Source: Simmondsia chinensis (Eukaryota; Streptophyta; Magnoliopsida; Caryophyllales; Simmondsiaceae). From it: a DNA stretch of 64,000 nucleotides. The notes under the pieces are model-generated. The model was given only the letters and a program-made list of their open reading frames with translations, did not search any database and was not told where the DNA came from. Positions 22,060 through 33,829 of this stretch are shown here, piece by piece. The translations under genes were made by a program, and so were the position numbers. Position 1 is the first letter of the stretch. Every line of letters starts with the position of its first letter. The stretch is taken from positions 20,892,005 to 20,956,004 of the forward strand of contig JAGTTD010000010.1 of NCBI GenBank assembly GCA_018398585.1, read 5' to 3'.

Positions 22060-23327
22060 GCCCATACATTTGCTCAATAAGGGCGGCCAATTACTCTTGG
22101 GGGGTAGGTTAGGCATAGGGTTACGTGCCTGCCATTGCCCCCCAAGTGGGTGAGGATTTAAAGGTGGATCTGCAAGATACCCCTAAGCACCCGTCACAAA
22201 CAGTTGTGGGAACAGTTGTTGCCCCCCAAACCCTAGGTAAACCCCATGATCATACAGGCCATGCATTTGATTAGCCATGAAGTATGTCCCAGTAGGACCT
22301 GGGTTACATGGCATGCCTGGAAGCACACCAGTTTTGGCAGGCTGTTGGTTCATCCTTGCCTGCTCAATCCCCCAGTCATGATCTTGAAGAAGCGGGTTGT
22401 TAATTTGCCCCTAGTACTGCAAGCATGAAGAGGTCTAGGATGACAAGTTCAGTTCCCGCAAGTGGGGACTTAACCTTGCTTGTTACTTCAAGGCCTTGAG
22501 TGGTCTCGAAGATGGGTAACACCGGCGCATTGGCGTTGAGGTCCCTCGTGGTCAGAGAGAAACTTTGATTCGAAGGCCAAACAACCCCTAGGGCCACTTT
22601 GTCACTTCTACGGCTAGATTCCAAGTGCGTAACACCTGGAATAGTCATAGTTGGGTTCTCCATTCTCTCAGAGGCCATGTAGTCAACTTGAGCAATCGGC
22701 AACGTGAAATCGAGGGTACCTCTCGAGGGTAACGAGATGGTACTGATGGAAGAGGTACAGGCCTAAGCTACCTAATATTCTCCCTAATGGCTTGGCCTAA
22801 GCCATTAGAAGTCTCAGCTTGTCTACCAAGATAGGTTCAACTTCAATCAGCGTCTGCCTAGCCACATCCTTAGCAATACAAGTAGCAGTAGATGACAAGG
22901 TCTAGTTCATTTCTACAAAGACTCTGTCAGTTTCTTTATAAAGCCTTTCATTCATAGAGGTTCCAACATCGTTAATTGTATCTGTCATAGCGGCAAAGTT
23001 TTCACGCTGAGCCGCTCGATTGCACTTAGTTTCAGCACGTTGTCTCTCGAAGGCTTCTCTTAATGTTTTTTTGAGTCTTTGATCCACAATCTCTGAACAA
23101 CGTTTAAGCATAGCAATGGAACTCTTGCAAGAATGTCTATTGAGCCCAATACGTTCATCTTCTGGGATGTCATCATCACCACAACTTTCGCTGCAATGGC
23201 TGTGACTTGGTTCATCCCTTCGAGACATGGGACTTTGCTCAAGAAGACACTCAAGCAAGGATCCAACCAAGGCTAAGCCTTCTGGGTCCTCATGCTCGAG
23301 GACACTAGACCTCCTAGTCCTGACCAT
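22060..23327 (-). pseudogene. Gag N-terminal region of element D
   Basis: Frame 23,327-22,902 starts MVRTRRSS and holds a Ser/Glu-rich stretch followed by a basic, helical part (KRCSEIVDQRLKKTLREAFERQRAE). Frame 22,702-22,400 and broken sequence to 22,060 continue in the same direction toward the site where E is inserted. Starting with MVRTRR near the LTR suits a gag start. No capsid motif is clear, so the central gag part may be lost. Confidence 0.5.
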
Positions 23328-23349
23328 CAGCGAATGGCTGGCAATTTAA

Positions 23350-24600
23350 GCTCTGGTAATCCATGATGAGCTAAAGACAATGAAGTCTCGTTTCAAGCCT
23401 CCCACTGTGATCATCGGAAAGGAGTGTTTGCTCTATTTTGTTTCAAGCTATGTGTGTGTGATCGCCGTAAATGTGAAAACAAAACAAACGAGCAAAAGGG
23501 ACTCACCACGACTAAAGAGTGAGCCTAATTACAAATCGCACGTCTGTGACCTCAACCACTCACCAATTTCGGAGAAAAGGTTGTGATATGTTGGTTTATC
23601 TGACTTCGGCTATGCCGTGAATTCTGCTTATGCTTGCTCTATGTTTTTTCAAGTTTGTGTGTGAGGGCACTAGAAATGTGAAAATGAAACAAATGTTCAA
23701 AAGGGACTCACCGCGACAAGGGAGTGAGCCTATTTATGAACTGCAATTCTTTGACTTGGACCACTCACTGTCTTCGGAGAAAGGGGTTGTGATATATCGG
23801 TGTATCTGACTTTTGTTATACTATGAGTTCTGCTTATGCTTTAAATAAGAAGACTTTGATAAATGTTTTTTGTGGATTGTTTACGTATTTTATAATAGAA
23901 ACTTAAAAGGATATGGGCCTAACTCAAGTGGCAGTTACAATGACAGAGTAGGGCCCACAGACACCTTTCCTCGCATACCTAAAATTTAGGAACTGGAGTG
24001 GAGACAAATCGAAGAGCTTCATAGTCCACTTAAAAGCCCAAGTCAATCAGATTTTGAAACCTGACACTCTTAACTTATAATAATTCAAATGCGTTTAGGT
24101 CTAACAAGATTAAGATGGAGCAAATCGTATTCAAGTCACTGGGTTAGGACCAATGCAATCAAGGGACAAGCCTTGACCGTTAAAGTCCTAATCAATGGCG
24201 CAAACCTAACTTCACCTAACTTACCAAGCAGTAATAGTAGTTTTAAGACCAACATAATCAAGGGACAAGCCTTGGCCATCAAAACATTAAACAAAAGCTT
24301 GAAATCTCAACTTGTCAATTTGTGGGACTAGATTAAAACTGGAAGGTCATACTTGAAGCCAGAGAACTGTATTAGTATGAAGGTAAGTACAACGGAGATC
24401 TATGTTATGCTATGCCTAGTTAAGTTACACTATTGCTAAGGAAAAAAACTCAAGTGCGCTATAAAAGAAAACTAGAAGATGTTTTGTAATGAGTGTATGT
24501 ACTACTTTGGACTGACGCATTGTCCATTATTGATAGTAAACAAAAAATAATGGCTGCGCGTTCTTTCTAGGCAAATCCACCTACGTCTAACCAATAAGCT
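23350..24600 (-). repeat. LTR / 5' untranslated region of element D with internal duplication
   Basis: The segment 23,890-24,330 matches the reverse complement of 37,500-37,870, and 23,640-23,840 matches 37,910-38,110, which defines a repeat family. A unit of about 190 bp occurs twice in tandem (about 23,430-23,635 and 23,645-23,845). Exact LTR ends are not visible to me. Confidence 0.65.
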
Positions 24601-24870
24601 TTCTTCTGCACACAGAAATCTTCAATGAACATGTCCTAAATTCAGTATTGGAGGAAAATCCTTGTGTTCCCACGTCTGAATTCTCAGCGAAAGTCCCTCC
24701 AATAGGCCCCACGTCCACCTAGATTAAGCTTAATGCCCGAGTAACTTAAATTACGATCCAAGTAACTACCTCAAACCTCGGAACCACCTATCTTGCAGCC
24801 TTCCTGATAGCCCTTCGAGTTCGAGTTCACTTCACCTCTCAACCATTAACTTTTGTTAAAGTTTTGTGTT
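24600..24870. other. Unassigned spacer between D and G
   Basis: No open frame, motif or repeat recognised. It is probably the far end of D's LTR or truncated G sequence. Confidence 0.4.
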
Positions 24871-24972
24871 ATAGTGTTGTATTATTATACTTTCTCATTA
24901 TTTTTACCTTTGTTTTAACTTTTAAGTTTTTTTTTTTTTCCTTTTCCAAAATTTAACATAGTTTTGCTAGAG

Positions 24973-25190
24973 ATGATGGCATACAAAAATTATATGAGAC
25001 CTCAATATCAAACTGTAGCAAGAACACAACTGAAAATTCATGAAATTAATATGCTATCTGCTCAACTCTCACTAATTCAAAAATAACTAGAAAACACAAG
25101 TACCAAAGTTATTTGTACTCCTAGATGTAAATTTTGTGCAAGTAACCATGCTAGTATGGAATGCCACACAGGTAACGTTTTCCTTATTGG
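24973..25190 (+). pseudogene. Gag zinc-finger fragment of element G
   Basis: The frame reads CTPRCKFCASNHASMECH, a CX2CX3HX4C knuckle of the type found in Athila gag, preceded by a helical stretch with one stop. Downstream to 25,700 only broken sequence in this direction is seen. Confidence 0.6.
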
Positions 25191-26789
25191 GTTTTGAACA
25201 AGAAAACTACATGTCAAATTATTAACAAGCCCAACACAACCCTTACTTTAGCGCCTACAGTCAAAGATGGATGAACCTTTCTAACTTTTTCTTGGAACCA
25301 TCATGAAGCACCTTGGTCACCTATTCATCCACCTTAAGAAAAGAAACATGACTTAAAAAAGATGTTTAGAGGGAGTTCATACAGGAAAGTGGAAATTTTA
25401 CTCAAAAAATTAGGGCTATCTGTAGAAACCAAGAAGCCTCCATCTGAAATATAGAAATGGTTCCGTTGCTGGGACAAATTTCTAAGAGGTCCAAAGATTC
25501 CACACTAGCAATACTATCACCAACCCAAGGGAACAAACTGACGTCGTAGCATTAAGGGACAGGGACACATTAGAAGAACCACCTCAATGTGACATAACCC
25601 CCTTGATCGACTCATTGCCACCAATAACCAAACCCATCCTGATCGACCCACCACCACCAGTGATTGAAATAGAGTTTTGAGCTTGTCTAACGAAGTCAGA
25701 GGCTTTCGGAGCCAAGGATGACTTAGTGAAAAAATGCCAAAAAGATCAGAGAAGGAAATTCAAGTCTTGGCACATTAAGCTCATGGATCCCATCATTAAA
25801 GAAGGTGGAGGTGGTCTTGTAAAAAAGGTTACAAAGAAGATCCACAGAAGGAAATGTTCATTGAGGGTGGATGGAGGAAACTCCATTCTCATTCAGGATA
25901 CAGGATAGAACATCATCAAAAAGTCAAGCCAACGACTATAACTTATGCGCTTCTTAGGAGGCAACCCAAGTTTTCCATTCCTTACATCTTTTCTTTCAAT
26001 TCCTTTAGTTTTATTTATTTTCTGATGTTTTTGCACATTTTGTTCAACTGGTTTTTGGACAAGTTTGGGGGTAACTTGATGACAATATTCACCATCTAAA
26101 AGAAATCCTCTAGCCTTGGAAGTATCTCTCATCCACTGCTTCTTTCCTTGTATTTTTTTAACATTGAGGATAATGTTAAACTTTAAGTTTGGGGGTGGGA
26201 GAGACATTTATTTTGAACAACAAATTTTTCGAAAACATTTTCTTGTCTAATCCTATCTTATTTTTTAGAGTCGGCTTTAGTGCCTCCTAGAGTTCGGAGC
26301 CTTTTTATGGGGGTGTAAATAGTGCAGGCCAACAGCAAGATTTTCTATTTTATATAGTTTAGATCAGTAGTTTTTCTAAATTTAATTGCACATTTTGAAC
26401 CAATTTAAAACCCATAAAATACTTTTTGAACATATTATCAAGCTTTTTAGGCAATTTTTCTACTCTTTTTAGCTCGTTTACTTTAATTGGATTTGAATAA
26501 ACTGAGACTAAATTGTTTTTGGGTTCTAATTACAAACATGATCTATTCGAAGGCACTACCTTGATAAAACCGTGGTATTTGAGCTCACTAGTTAGCTTGG
26601 CTGTTTTACCTTTCTTTTTGATTAAAGGATGCTCAAATTTGAATAGATTGCATTAAGATTTTCATTTGCATATTAGATTTTGAAGAGTTATGCCTAAGCC
26701 TAAAGAAAAATATGAAAAAAGAAGAAATTAAGGAAGGCATCTCTAAGCACCACTATTTCATATAAACATTTTAAGATATGTGCTACCCA

Positions 26790-27075
26790 TCATGATGGCG
26801 TCTCAATGGTGGCTTCTCTTACCCATGTGGTCATCTCCCAGGGGTCAGGAGTTTGATTCTCACTAAAGATATACTCGTGAAGTCATAATGAGGGCATCTT
26901 AGTGGTGGCTTCTCTTACCCATGCGGTCATCGCCCAGGGGTCAGGAGTTTTATTCTCGCTGAAGATATACTCACACGGTCATATTGAGGGCGTCTTAGTG
27001 GTGGCTTCTCTGACCCGTGCGGTCATCGCCCAAGGGTTAGGAGTTTGATTCTCGCTGAAGACATACTCATGGGCC
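26790..27075 (+). repeat. Three tandem repeats of about 97 bp in the 3' untranslated region of G
   Basis: Units start near 26,792, 26,887 and 26,983. Each contains TTAGTGGTGGCTTCTCT or a close variant, GGTCATCGCCCAGGGGTCAG and AGTTTGATTCTCGCTGAAGA. Differences between units are mostly single bases. AGGAGTTTGATTCTCGCT in each unit resembles a tRNA T-arm / B box. Confidence 0.9.
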
Positions 27076-27468
27076 GGGGTTGATTGGGGTAGATCAGTCC
27101 CTCATAATACAAAATAGAAAAATGGAAGAAAATTTGGTGAAGAAATTTTAGGTTTGGGAATACTTGAGAAACCTCGTTGCGAGTGGCATGATTTTTTGTC
27201 CTCTATTCGGTTTGAATGTCTTGAGATTAGAAAGAACGGATAAACTTAATTCGCTTAGCCAACCTTTGAATTCATTTACCTAGGTAATTGATAGGTTTTT
27301 CCTTAAAAAGATTGTTTTGCCTTCAGAACCTTAAACTTTGAGCCTTAGTTATTCTTTTCTAATAGAAGTAGTCTTGCTTTGAATTGTGTTAAAAATTCTT
27401 AAAAGTATGAGATCCTATGCTTTCATGATTAGCCTTGGTCGAGGACGAGCAAGATTTAAGTTTGGGGG

Positions 27469-27677
27469 CAATTTTGATAAGTCTAATTTAGTATATAATT
27501 ATCCATGTCATTTAGGTTTATTTTCAAACCATTTTACGTCAAACTTTGTTCACTTTTGCTCTTTTTCGCTCCTATTGTTATTTTCTAGCAAAAATGCTCA
27601 TTTTATGCTAGGTTTTATCATCAACGTCAATAAGTGAATGCAAGATTCATCAAACAAAAGCAAAAAATGGGCTAAAT
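27469..27677 (+). repeat. 3' LTR of element G, first segment
   Basis: Begins TGATAAGTCTAATTTAG directly after the polypurine tract. It matches the solo LTR at 57,338-55,937 (minus strand) and is interrupted by element F. Confidence 0.85.
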
Positions 27678-28032
27678 TGTTATGAATCAAGATCAATCTT
27701 GATTCGTAACCTAGGTTTGTAGAGTTTAGATGAGGAAAGAAGTGAAAGGAGATGAGAATTAGAGAGAGAATTAGAGATGAGAGAGAGAATCCAAAGATAT
27801 TTTCTTTCATTAAAATCTTTCTTATAAGAGAATTCCCTATTTATACTTCATCTGAAATATGAACAATACATTGCTTCTAAATACTTCACTTAACCGCCTT
27901 TCCCACCCTTAGCCGCCAATCTCGACTATTCTTACTAACGTTTGACTTATTAGGCTAATTCTAAGGATTTATACTAGTTTATTACAACTCAAGGACTTAT
28001 TAGTACTTAACTCCAATAGCACGATCATGACA
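27678..28032 (-). repeat. 3' LTR of element F
   Basis: Pairs with 35,358-35,708 at high identity; TGTCATGATCG to GATTCATAACA on the minus strand. TATTTATAC box near 27,840. The inner neighbour (28,033-28,075) is the polypurine tract after ATTCTTGAGGATAAG. Confidence 0.9.
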
Positions 28033-28328
28033 ATACTCTCCCCTTAAGAGATTCTTATCCTCAAGAATCTTAGTAGATAGTGGTGACTTGAAGAATCCTT
28101 ATTGTTGTAGAAGGTGCAGCTAATGAGTCTGAATTGCATCCAAATTGTAGCTTGGATTGCGTTTGAATTGGATCTACCTTTGATTCTTGCTATTTAATGT
28201 TGGTATCCTGCTATCGTTGATGTTGCAAATGCCTAAGCACATGAAGTGCCTTTTATTGTTGTGCACCTGCTATGGACAGTGAGAGTTAAAATGCGTAACT
28301 ATGATGTTGGTGATGCAGCTTGAAGAGT

Positions 28329-29955
28329 TTACATCAGGAGGTCTACCACTGTCCTGCCACACAACCCAACTCTAGTGCAGCCCAACAACACTACCTTATA
28401 GCCGGAATGCATTGATAGCCTATATTGCAGCAGTTGTAACCAAAGAACGTCAGCCTTCAATCTGAATTTCAATAGCCAAATCACTCTGACGCTACCATTA
28501 TCTGATATTATGCCGTGAAATTCACTGAAATCAGTCATTTTCATGACTGGAATTAGACACTTAGCTATCTTCAAAACCTCAAGGATCCTTTTGAGCAAAT
28601 CTGGACATATGATTCCTAACATCTTTGAACAAATGTAGAACAATTGTTGATCTATTGTACCAGCTGAATGTGTTCCTTATCTCACCTTTAGTTCCTCAAG
28701 ACAAGCATTATGGTTTGTACTATCACATTGATCGATTTTCCTAACTTTTATGTGACCTTAAGTCTCACTTAAGACAAACTCAGGAGGCCTCACATTTGTT
28801 TGGACTTTAGGAGAGTGTCCCTTGCTTCCAAATCGACTAATATAAGCTTCCAACTTCAGCCCCTGGTTCCTTGCAATTTCATTTCCAAAACACAACCCAC
28901 TTAGCTTGGGTTTGCATTTGAGTCCAAGAAGTTTCCCTTGATTTCTCATAGCTTGGTCTTGCAAATTCTCTAGCGAAATAGATTGATCTACAGCAGTAAC
29001 CAACCAACCCTTAACAGAATTTAAGTGTATTGCAGTCAGGACATTTTGATGTGTTAATTTTGCTACTACTGCCTTCGAATGTGATTCAGGGACTTGTATT
29101 TGCCTCATCTCAACAAGTTCAAGTTGAGTCTTTGCATCATCAACCTGTTTTGTTGCTGAAATAACATCCTTATTAGTATAATGCCTTCTTTTCTTCGCCC
29201 CCTTAACTGTCTTTTTGATCTAAGAACCAACAACTTCCAAGATATGCTCTTGTATTAACCTCTTAAACAACACTCCTTGATACTCAAGTTCAAATTGTTC
29301 AATCACTACTTCGAACCGCTTGCGTAATCTCCAAAGACCAGCTACTTGTGCATCAATTCCAAACTTAAGCTTTTGCTACCATTGTAAATCTGGATTCACA
29401 AAAACTCAACCTTCCTTATGTTGCGCAACTTCAGGAGGCCTCACATTAGGACCCACCCTGGGAGTTTATTCCCTATCCTCAAATCAATCAGCCAAATTTC
29501 TTAGCTCAAGGACTGAATTTCTTAGCAATCCAATACTAGCTAAGCTCCTTAGTAACTTGGATTTCTTTTTACTCAGCATTCCTTGCAATGTAACTCCAGA
29601 TTTGAACAACAGTCCAGCACACCATCTACTCTTTAAACTAGTCAAGACCTTCATCCTCACCTTCTTCCTTGAGTGAATGATTGGATGCTCCACCACCAAT
29701 ACATCAAGGGGTCTTCCAACATCATACATAACCACATAAGCTCCAAATCCACTAAGTTTAGCCTGCACAACCATCTGCTCCTGCACACTACCCAGCTGAA
29801 TTCAATCTTCACACTGATTCCTTTCTGAATTTGGTTGTTTTGCAGAGAAAACAAGCTGCTTCCTTGCTGAATTTTCATTCTTGTTGATAGAATTCTTCAC
29901 TCTCCTTGCCTTCTTCAACATCCTTTTGATCCAAGAAGATGCTCCAAGTCTATCA
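28329..29955 (-). pseudogene. Decayed long frame of element F, downstream part, unknown product
   Basis: Open pieces 29,786-29,484, 29,108-28,758 and 28,643-28,329 lie in one frame and are separated mainly by stop codons. The region begins with a basic stretch (KRMLKKARRVKNSINKN) near 29,920 and contains GRPLDV, NVRPPEV and NVRPPEF motifs. The RPPE motifs link it to the frame of element E. A frame change occurs near 29,830. The product is unknown and I see no pol motif. Confidence 0.55.
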
Positions 29956-31272
29956 ATTGATCACAACTAGGGGTGTAAACGAACCAAGCGTTCAGTGAGC
30001 TACTCGTGTTCGAAATCGATTAGGGCTAGTTTAAGTTCGTTTTGGAGGCTCAATAGCTTATTGAGCCGAGCTCCAGCAGGCTCAGTAAGGTTATCGAGCC
30101 GAGTTCGAACAGGGGGTGTTCAGCTCGTTAGTGTTCATGAACAGCTCGTTAATGGCTCGATAAGGGCTCGATAAAAGCTCAATAAGGCACTCGTTAAAAG
30201 CTCGATAAAGAGCTCGTTAAACTACTCGACTGGTGTTCATTAAAAAACCCGCTAATAATAGCTATAGTTTATAATATGCATTAATAATTTTATCTCTAAC
30301 CAAGTCACACACACGGAGACACCATATATATTTTGATAATAACATTGTAACGATGAGATTTGCATATTATAATCACTTAAATTTCTATTATCACCTTGAT
30401 TGAAAAATATAAATCCATTATCACATAATAGTTATGTTTTTTGTGTCTACATAATATTAAGTTTGATTGACACACAAACACGTGCACATAAAAACACAAT
30501 ATTGTGCTAAAAAAAATCAAAATACAAACAAAATATGTAATTTATTATAAGTATATTAGTATGTAATATGTGTCTGGTTGTTTATTATAATTTGTAAATA
30601 CATATATAACTAAAAACTGCACACATTCGAATTCCTAGTAGCAGGAAAAGAGTTACAGTCATGTATCGGCACCATTAACTAAAGTTCCAATGGTTAATGT
30701 AGTAATAACTTATACCCTACTTGGAAGTGGCCTAGGATCGAATCTCATAACCCTTCCCAATGCAATATGTCTTAAATTTCTTCTTATTCCATAAAGACTT
30801 ATAAGAAATTTCGTTACAATTGTGAAATTTCTTGAAATTCATACCGCATTGGCCAAGTACTTGACAACGACATAACTTATTGCTCAAAAGATTTAACCGG
30901 CTATGAATTTGACACAAAATTCAAAATAACCCAACTTGGTTGATCCGAAACCTAAGAAGAGCTAACTCGGTAAAGATTTAACCTGCTGTAATTAGGGGTG
31001 AAATGATCTGATCTAATTGGTCTAAAACCAATATCACTTCAACGTAACATAACCTGACTTAAAATGATCGAAAATGAAAAATAACTTAACTTGAATGACT
31101 TGAGTAATGACCTAACATAGAGTCCACCTATCGTCAAGCCAGGCAGAATCTCGAAATGACTCGACTCAATTAACTTGAAAACCCAAACTCAAAATAACTC
31201 GAAATTGAAACGTTCTGACTCCAATTCAGCTATAGTATTATATCTAAAATATAAAAATACACATGATTTTGT

Positions 31273-31425
31273 AAAACATGATCATATCAACAACACCAAA
31301 CCCAGTGCCTAAGGGCTCCCGGGGTTTGGGAGGGGAAGGATGTACGTAGTCTTACCCCATCAAGGTGAGACCCTGACAAGAGACTGTTTCCGAGGTCCCC
31401 CAACCTTTAAAACATGATCATATCA
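31273..31425 (-). mobile_element. SINE-like insertion S1 with 17-bp target duplication
   Basis: The body (31,290-31,408) carries the CCCAGTGCCT ... GAAACAGTCTC-type 3' domain, reversed, and ends at left in an ACAACACC tail (TTG-type on the minus strand). AAAACATGATCATATCA flanks it at 31,273-31,289 and 31,409-31,425. This 3' domain is known from plant TS SINEs and RTE LINE tails. Confidence 0.8.
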
Positions 31426-31580
31426 GTAGGATGTAAATGACAACAACAACAACAACATACCCAGTGCCTCAAGGGCTTCCGCATAAGCAAGGCTTGGGAG
31501 GGGTGTGATGTACACAGTTTTACCCCTTCAGGATGACCCCCTGATGAGAGGTTGTTTCCAAGATCAGTCGGATATAGATG
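31425..31580 (-). mobile_element. SINE-like insertion S2 with 15-bp target duplication
   Basis: The body (31,440-31,565) starts with ACAACAACAACAACAAC (a TTG tail on the minus strand), then the CCCAGTGCCTCAAGGGC block and the rest of the shared 3' domain. Flanks AGTAGGATGTAAATG (31,425-31,439) and AGTCGGATATAGATG (31,566-31,580) agree at 12 of 15 bases. Confidence 0.78.
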
Positions 31581-32559
31581 ATCCATGATATATTGGACTT
31601 CTCCAATTGGCCATGGAATTGTAAGGAATTTATAGCTTAGGTCTCTTGAATTTTGAGGATTTTTCACTTATGTACCTTGATATTTCAATATATACAATGA
31701 CATGCCCCATAGTTTATAACTTTTATTATTTAGATATCATTCGGGTAACTTAAGGTTTAAAAATTTTGTCACTCGTGTATCTTTTGCAGGGGATTTGAAG
31801 AATTTTTGTTAAAGGATGCTGACTTATACATGTTTTCAACAATATATAGGCACCTTCTTTCGTAATCCAATATATTTTTACACATAATTGCTAACATAAA
31901 ATAAGATTTATACATTGAATAGGTTCCCTGCGCTCTATACTGACATAGTGGATATGATTAGTTGTATTATTGTGGATTTTAAATATCCACTACTTTAAAA
32001 GAAATGTAATATATAGTTTTGTTAAATATGTTATTGATTTTCATGTAATAATTTATTGATTTTCAAGTAATATATATCTATGTTTAACATGATGTATGTT
32101 AATATATTAGATATGCAATATATGTTTCTTTTCCTTAAATATGGAAGTTATTGGGTTATGCATCATTGTTGTTATTTGGTTTTTATATAGTCTAAATTAT
32201 GTTCGGAAATAAGGCTAGAATAATCGAAGTTATTAGTTATATTTTTTGGGGAGAAAAAAGTGTCATTTTTGAGAAGCAAGATATTTAAAATATTGTTTGA
32301 TAAAAAAAATATATTTAAAATATTGTGTTTTAATTTATGAAAAATTAACAGATATTTTAAATAATTTTTTGGTGAAAATTAATGTAAAGTTGAAATGTAT
32401 TTTACCTTAATTAATTGTCCCTACCCAATGCTCCCTTTATTCACATGATGCTCATACCTCTTTTGACCAGAAGCTTCTTGGAGAAGCTATTCATTTGAAA
32501 TGGAGGGACACGATTGTGCCACGCGTCGCACATCCAACGACCCAAAAATGGGTCTGTTT

Positions 32560-32900
32560 TGTGCATTGTGGGCCGTCGATCCTGCTTTGATCCGAAGGCT
32601 CATGTTGAGCCACGTGTCTCTTGCTAGTGGCCTGATGTTGTGTTTGTTTTGAGTGCATTTTTGCCGTTGATCTCCTTCATTTGGACGGATGAAATGAGCC
32701 TTACTTGGATCGAGGATTCGTTGTATATTTAAGGCTTGTTTTTTTCGTGAAAAATCAGAACCTCATTTGCTCTCTCATTTTCCTCCTCTTCCTCACGGTG
32801 GTTCTCCAAGGCATAGGGCTTCTCCCAGAGTTTTCGTGCTTCCAAATTCGTTAATGGTGAGTCAATTAGCTTAAGGGTGTTGTGATCCACGTATTGAGAT
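32560..32900 (+). promoter_or_regulatory. Promoter and first-exon-like segment inside the hAT element
   Basis: A CCACGTGTC G-box lies near 32,610 and TATATTTAAGG near 32,724. A CT-rich leader spans 32,770-32,850 and an ATG at 32,854-32,856 is followed at once by GTGAGT, a strong splice-donor form. It could be the transposon's own transposase leader or captured host sequence. No downstream exon is seen. Confidence 0.4.
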
Positions 32901-33829
32901 CAAGAAGGGACTTGGTCTAGGACCGTGTCGTATTGTAGCACCAAGCAAGGAGTAGGTATATCTTTCTTACTCTTTCTTTAAGTTATTTGTTTCTTTTGTT
33001 AAGTTTCATTGATTTAAAGAAAGGTCAATAATTAATAGGTTGGTTTGATGGAAAGCACTTTTTAATTTCTCGGTTAAAATTTTTAGGCTGGTAATATTAA
33101 TAAAATAGAGCTATTTAGTGGTAGGGGGGACCGTGGAGTAGGTCAGTTAGGACCGGACCATGTTAAATCGCTGTGTACTCATTTTTTATTTTGTTTGTTT
33201 CTTCTATCGTCGTTTGTAAGCTTAATCTTGAATTTTATGGCAGCATTTTGTCAACGCTTTCAATGATCCTAAAATCAGTAAGGTTTTGTGAAATTTAACA
33301 AAGATAACTATTTAAGAAGCAAAGTTTAAGTCTAAGTTTGTTAAGATAAGTTTAACATTAAAGTTACCAACATCAAATGGTTCGATTTTGAACACGCAAT
33401 GGTTCGGTTTGGGCTTTCTAAAACACAACAATCATATTATAGGTTGATAATGCTTCAGTAATATTTAGTCAAGCTCTATAATGAACTCAGCTCGATAATG
33501 AGCTCGGTTTCATTAAGCAAATTTATCTATTATGTACGATCGATAATGCTAATGAGCTCGATTAAGCTCGATCACAAAAATGAGTGCGGTTAAGCTCATT
33601 TAGGAAAATAAGTTTGGCAAGCTTGACTTAGCTCGTTAACCATAACGAGCCCAACCGAGCCGAGTATCGAGCACACTAGGTCCTTATCGAACCGAGTTTG
33701 AACATAGGTTTAAAAACTCGTTTAAAGCTCAGCTCAAACTCGAACTCAAACTCGTTAATACCTATCGAGCTCGAGTTCAAACAAAAGGGTGCTCGGCTCA
33801 ACTCGGCTAGTTTGCACCCCGATCCACAA

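Larger units (their letters stand above)
14272..24600 (-). mobile_element. Tat-lineage Ty3/gypsy element D, the outermost host of the left nest
   Basis: A minus-strand element with gag N-terminus (23,327-22,060), gag C-terminus (17,037-16,400), retropepsin (about 16,300-15,600) and RT (about 15,200-14,272). Its 5' LTR region lies at about 23,350-24,600. Element E splits gag and element B splits RT/RNase H. Tat lineage is inferred from the RT sequence (GLKNTGATYQ, YIDDIMVKS, FLVHQRGI) and the VDNG-type protease. All parts are decayed and the right border is approximate. Confidence 0.8.
29967..33822. mobile_element. hAT-like DNA transposon, probably non-autonomous, inside element F
   Basis: Ends TAGGGGTGTAAACGAACC at 29,968 and the inverted equivalent GGCTAGTTTGCACCCC to 33,820. 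Subterminal regions of about 250 bp are packed with AGCTCG/CGAGCT motifs in opposing orientation. Flanks ATCACAAC and TCCACAAC agree at six of eight bases, consistent with an 8-bp hAT duplication. No transposase frame is found. The middle holds AT-rich DNA, two SINE-like insertions and a promoter/leader-like segment. Confidence 0.7.

Noticed and set aside
26790..27075. Functional tRNA genes in the three tandem units
   Set aside because: Only the T-arm-like part is convincing. No proper acceptor pairing, and position 33 of the would-be anticodon loop is not T.
26790..27075. CRISPR array
   Set aside because: The repeats are contiguous without unique spacers and the genome is a plant's.
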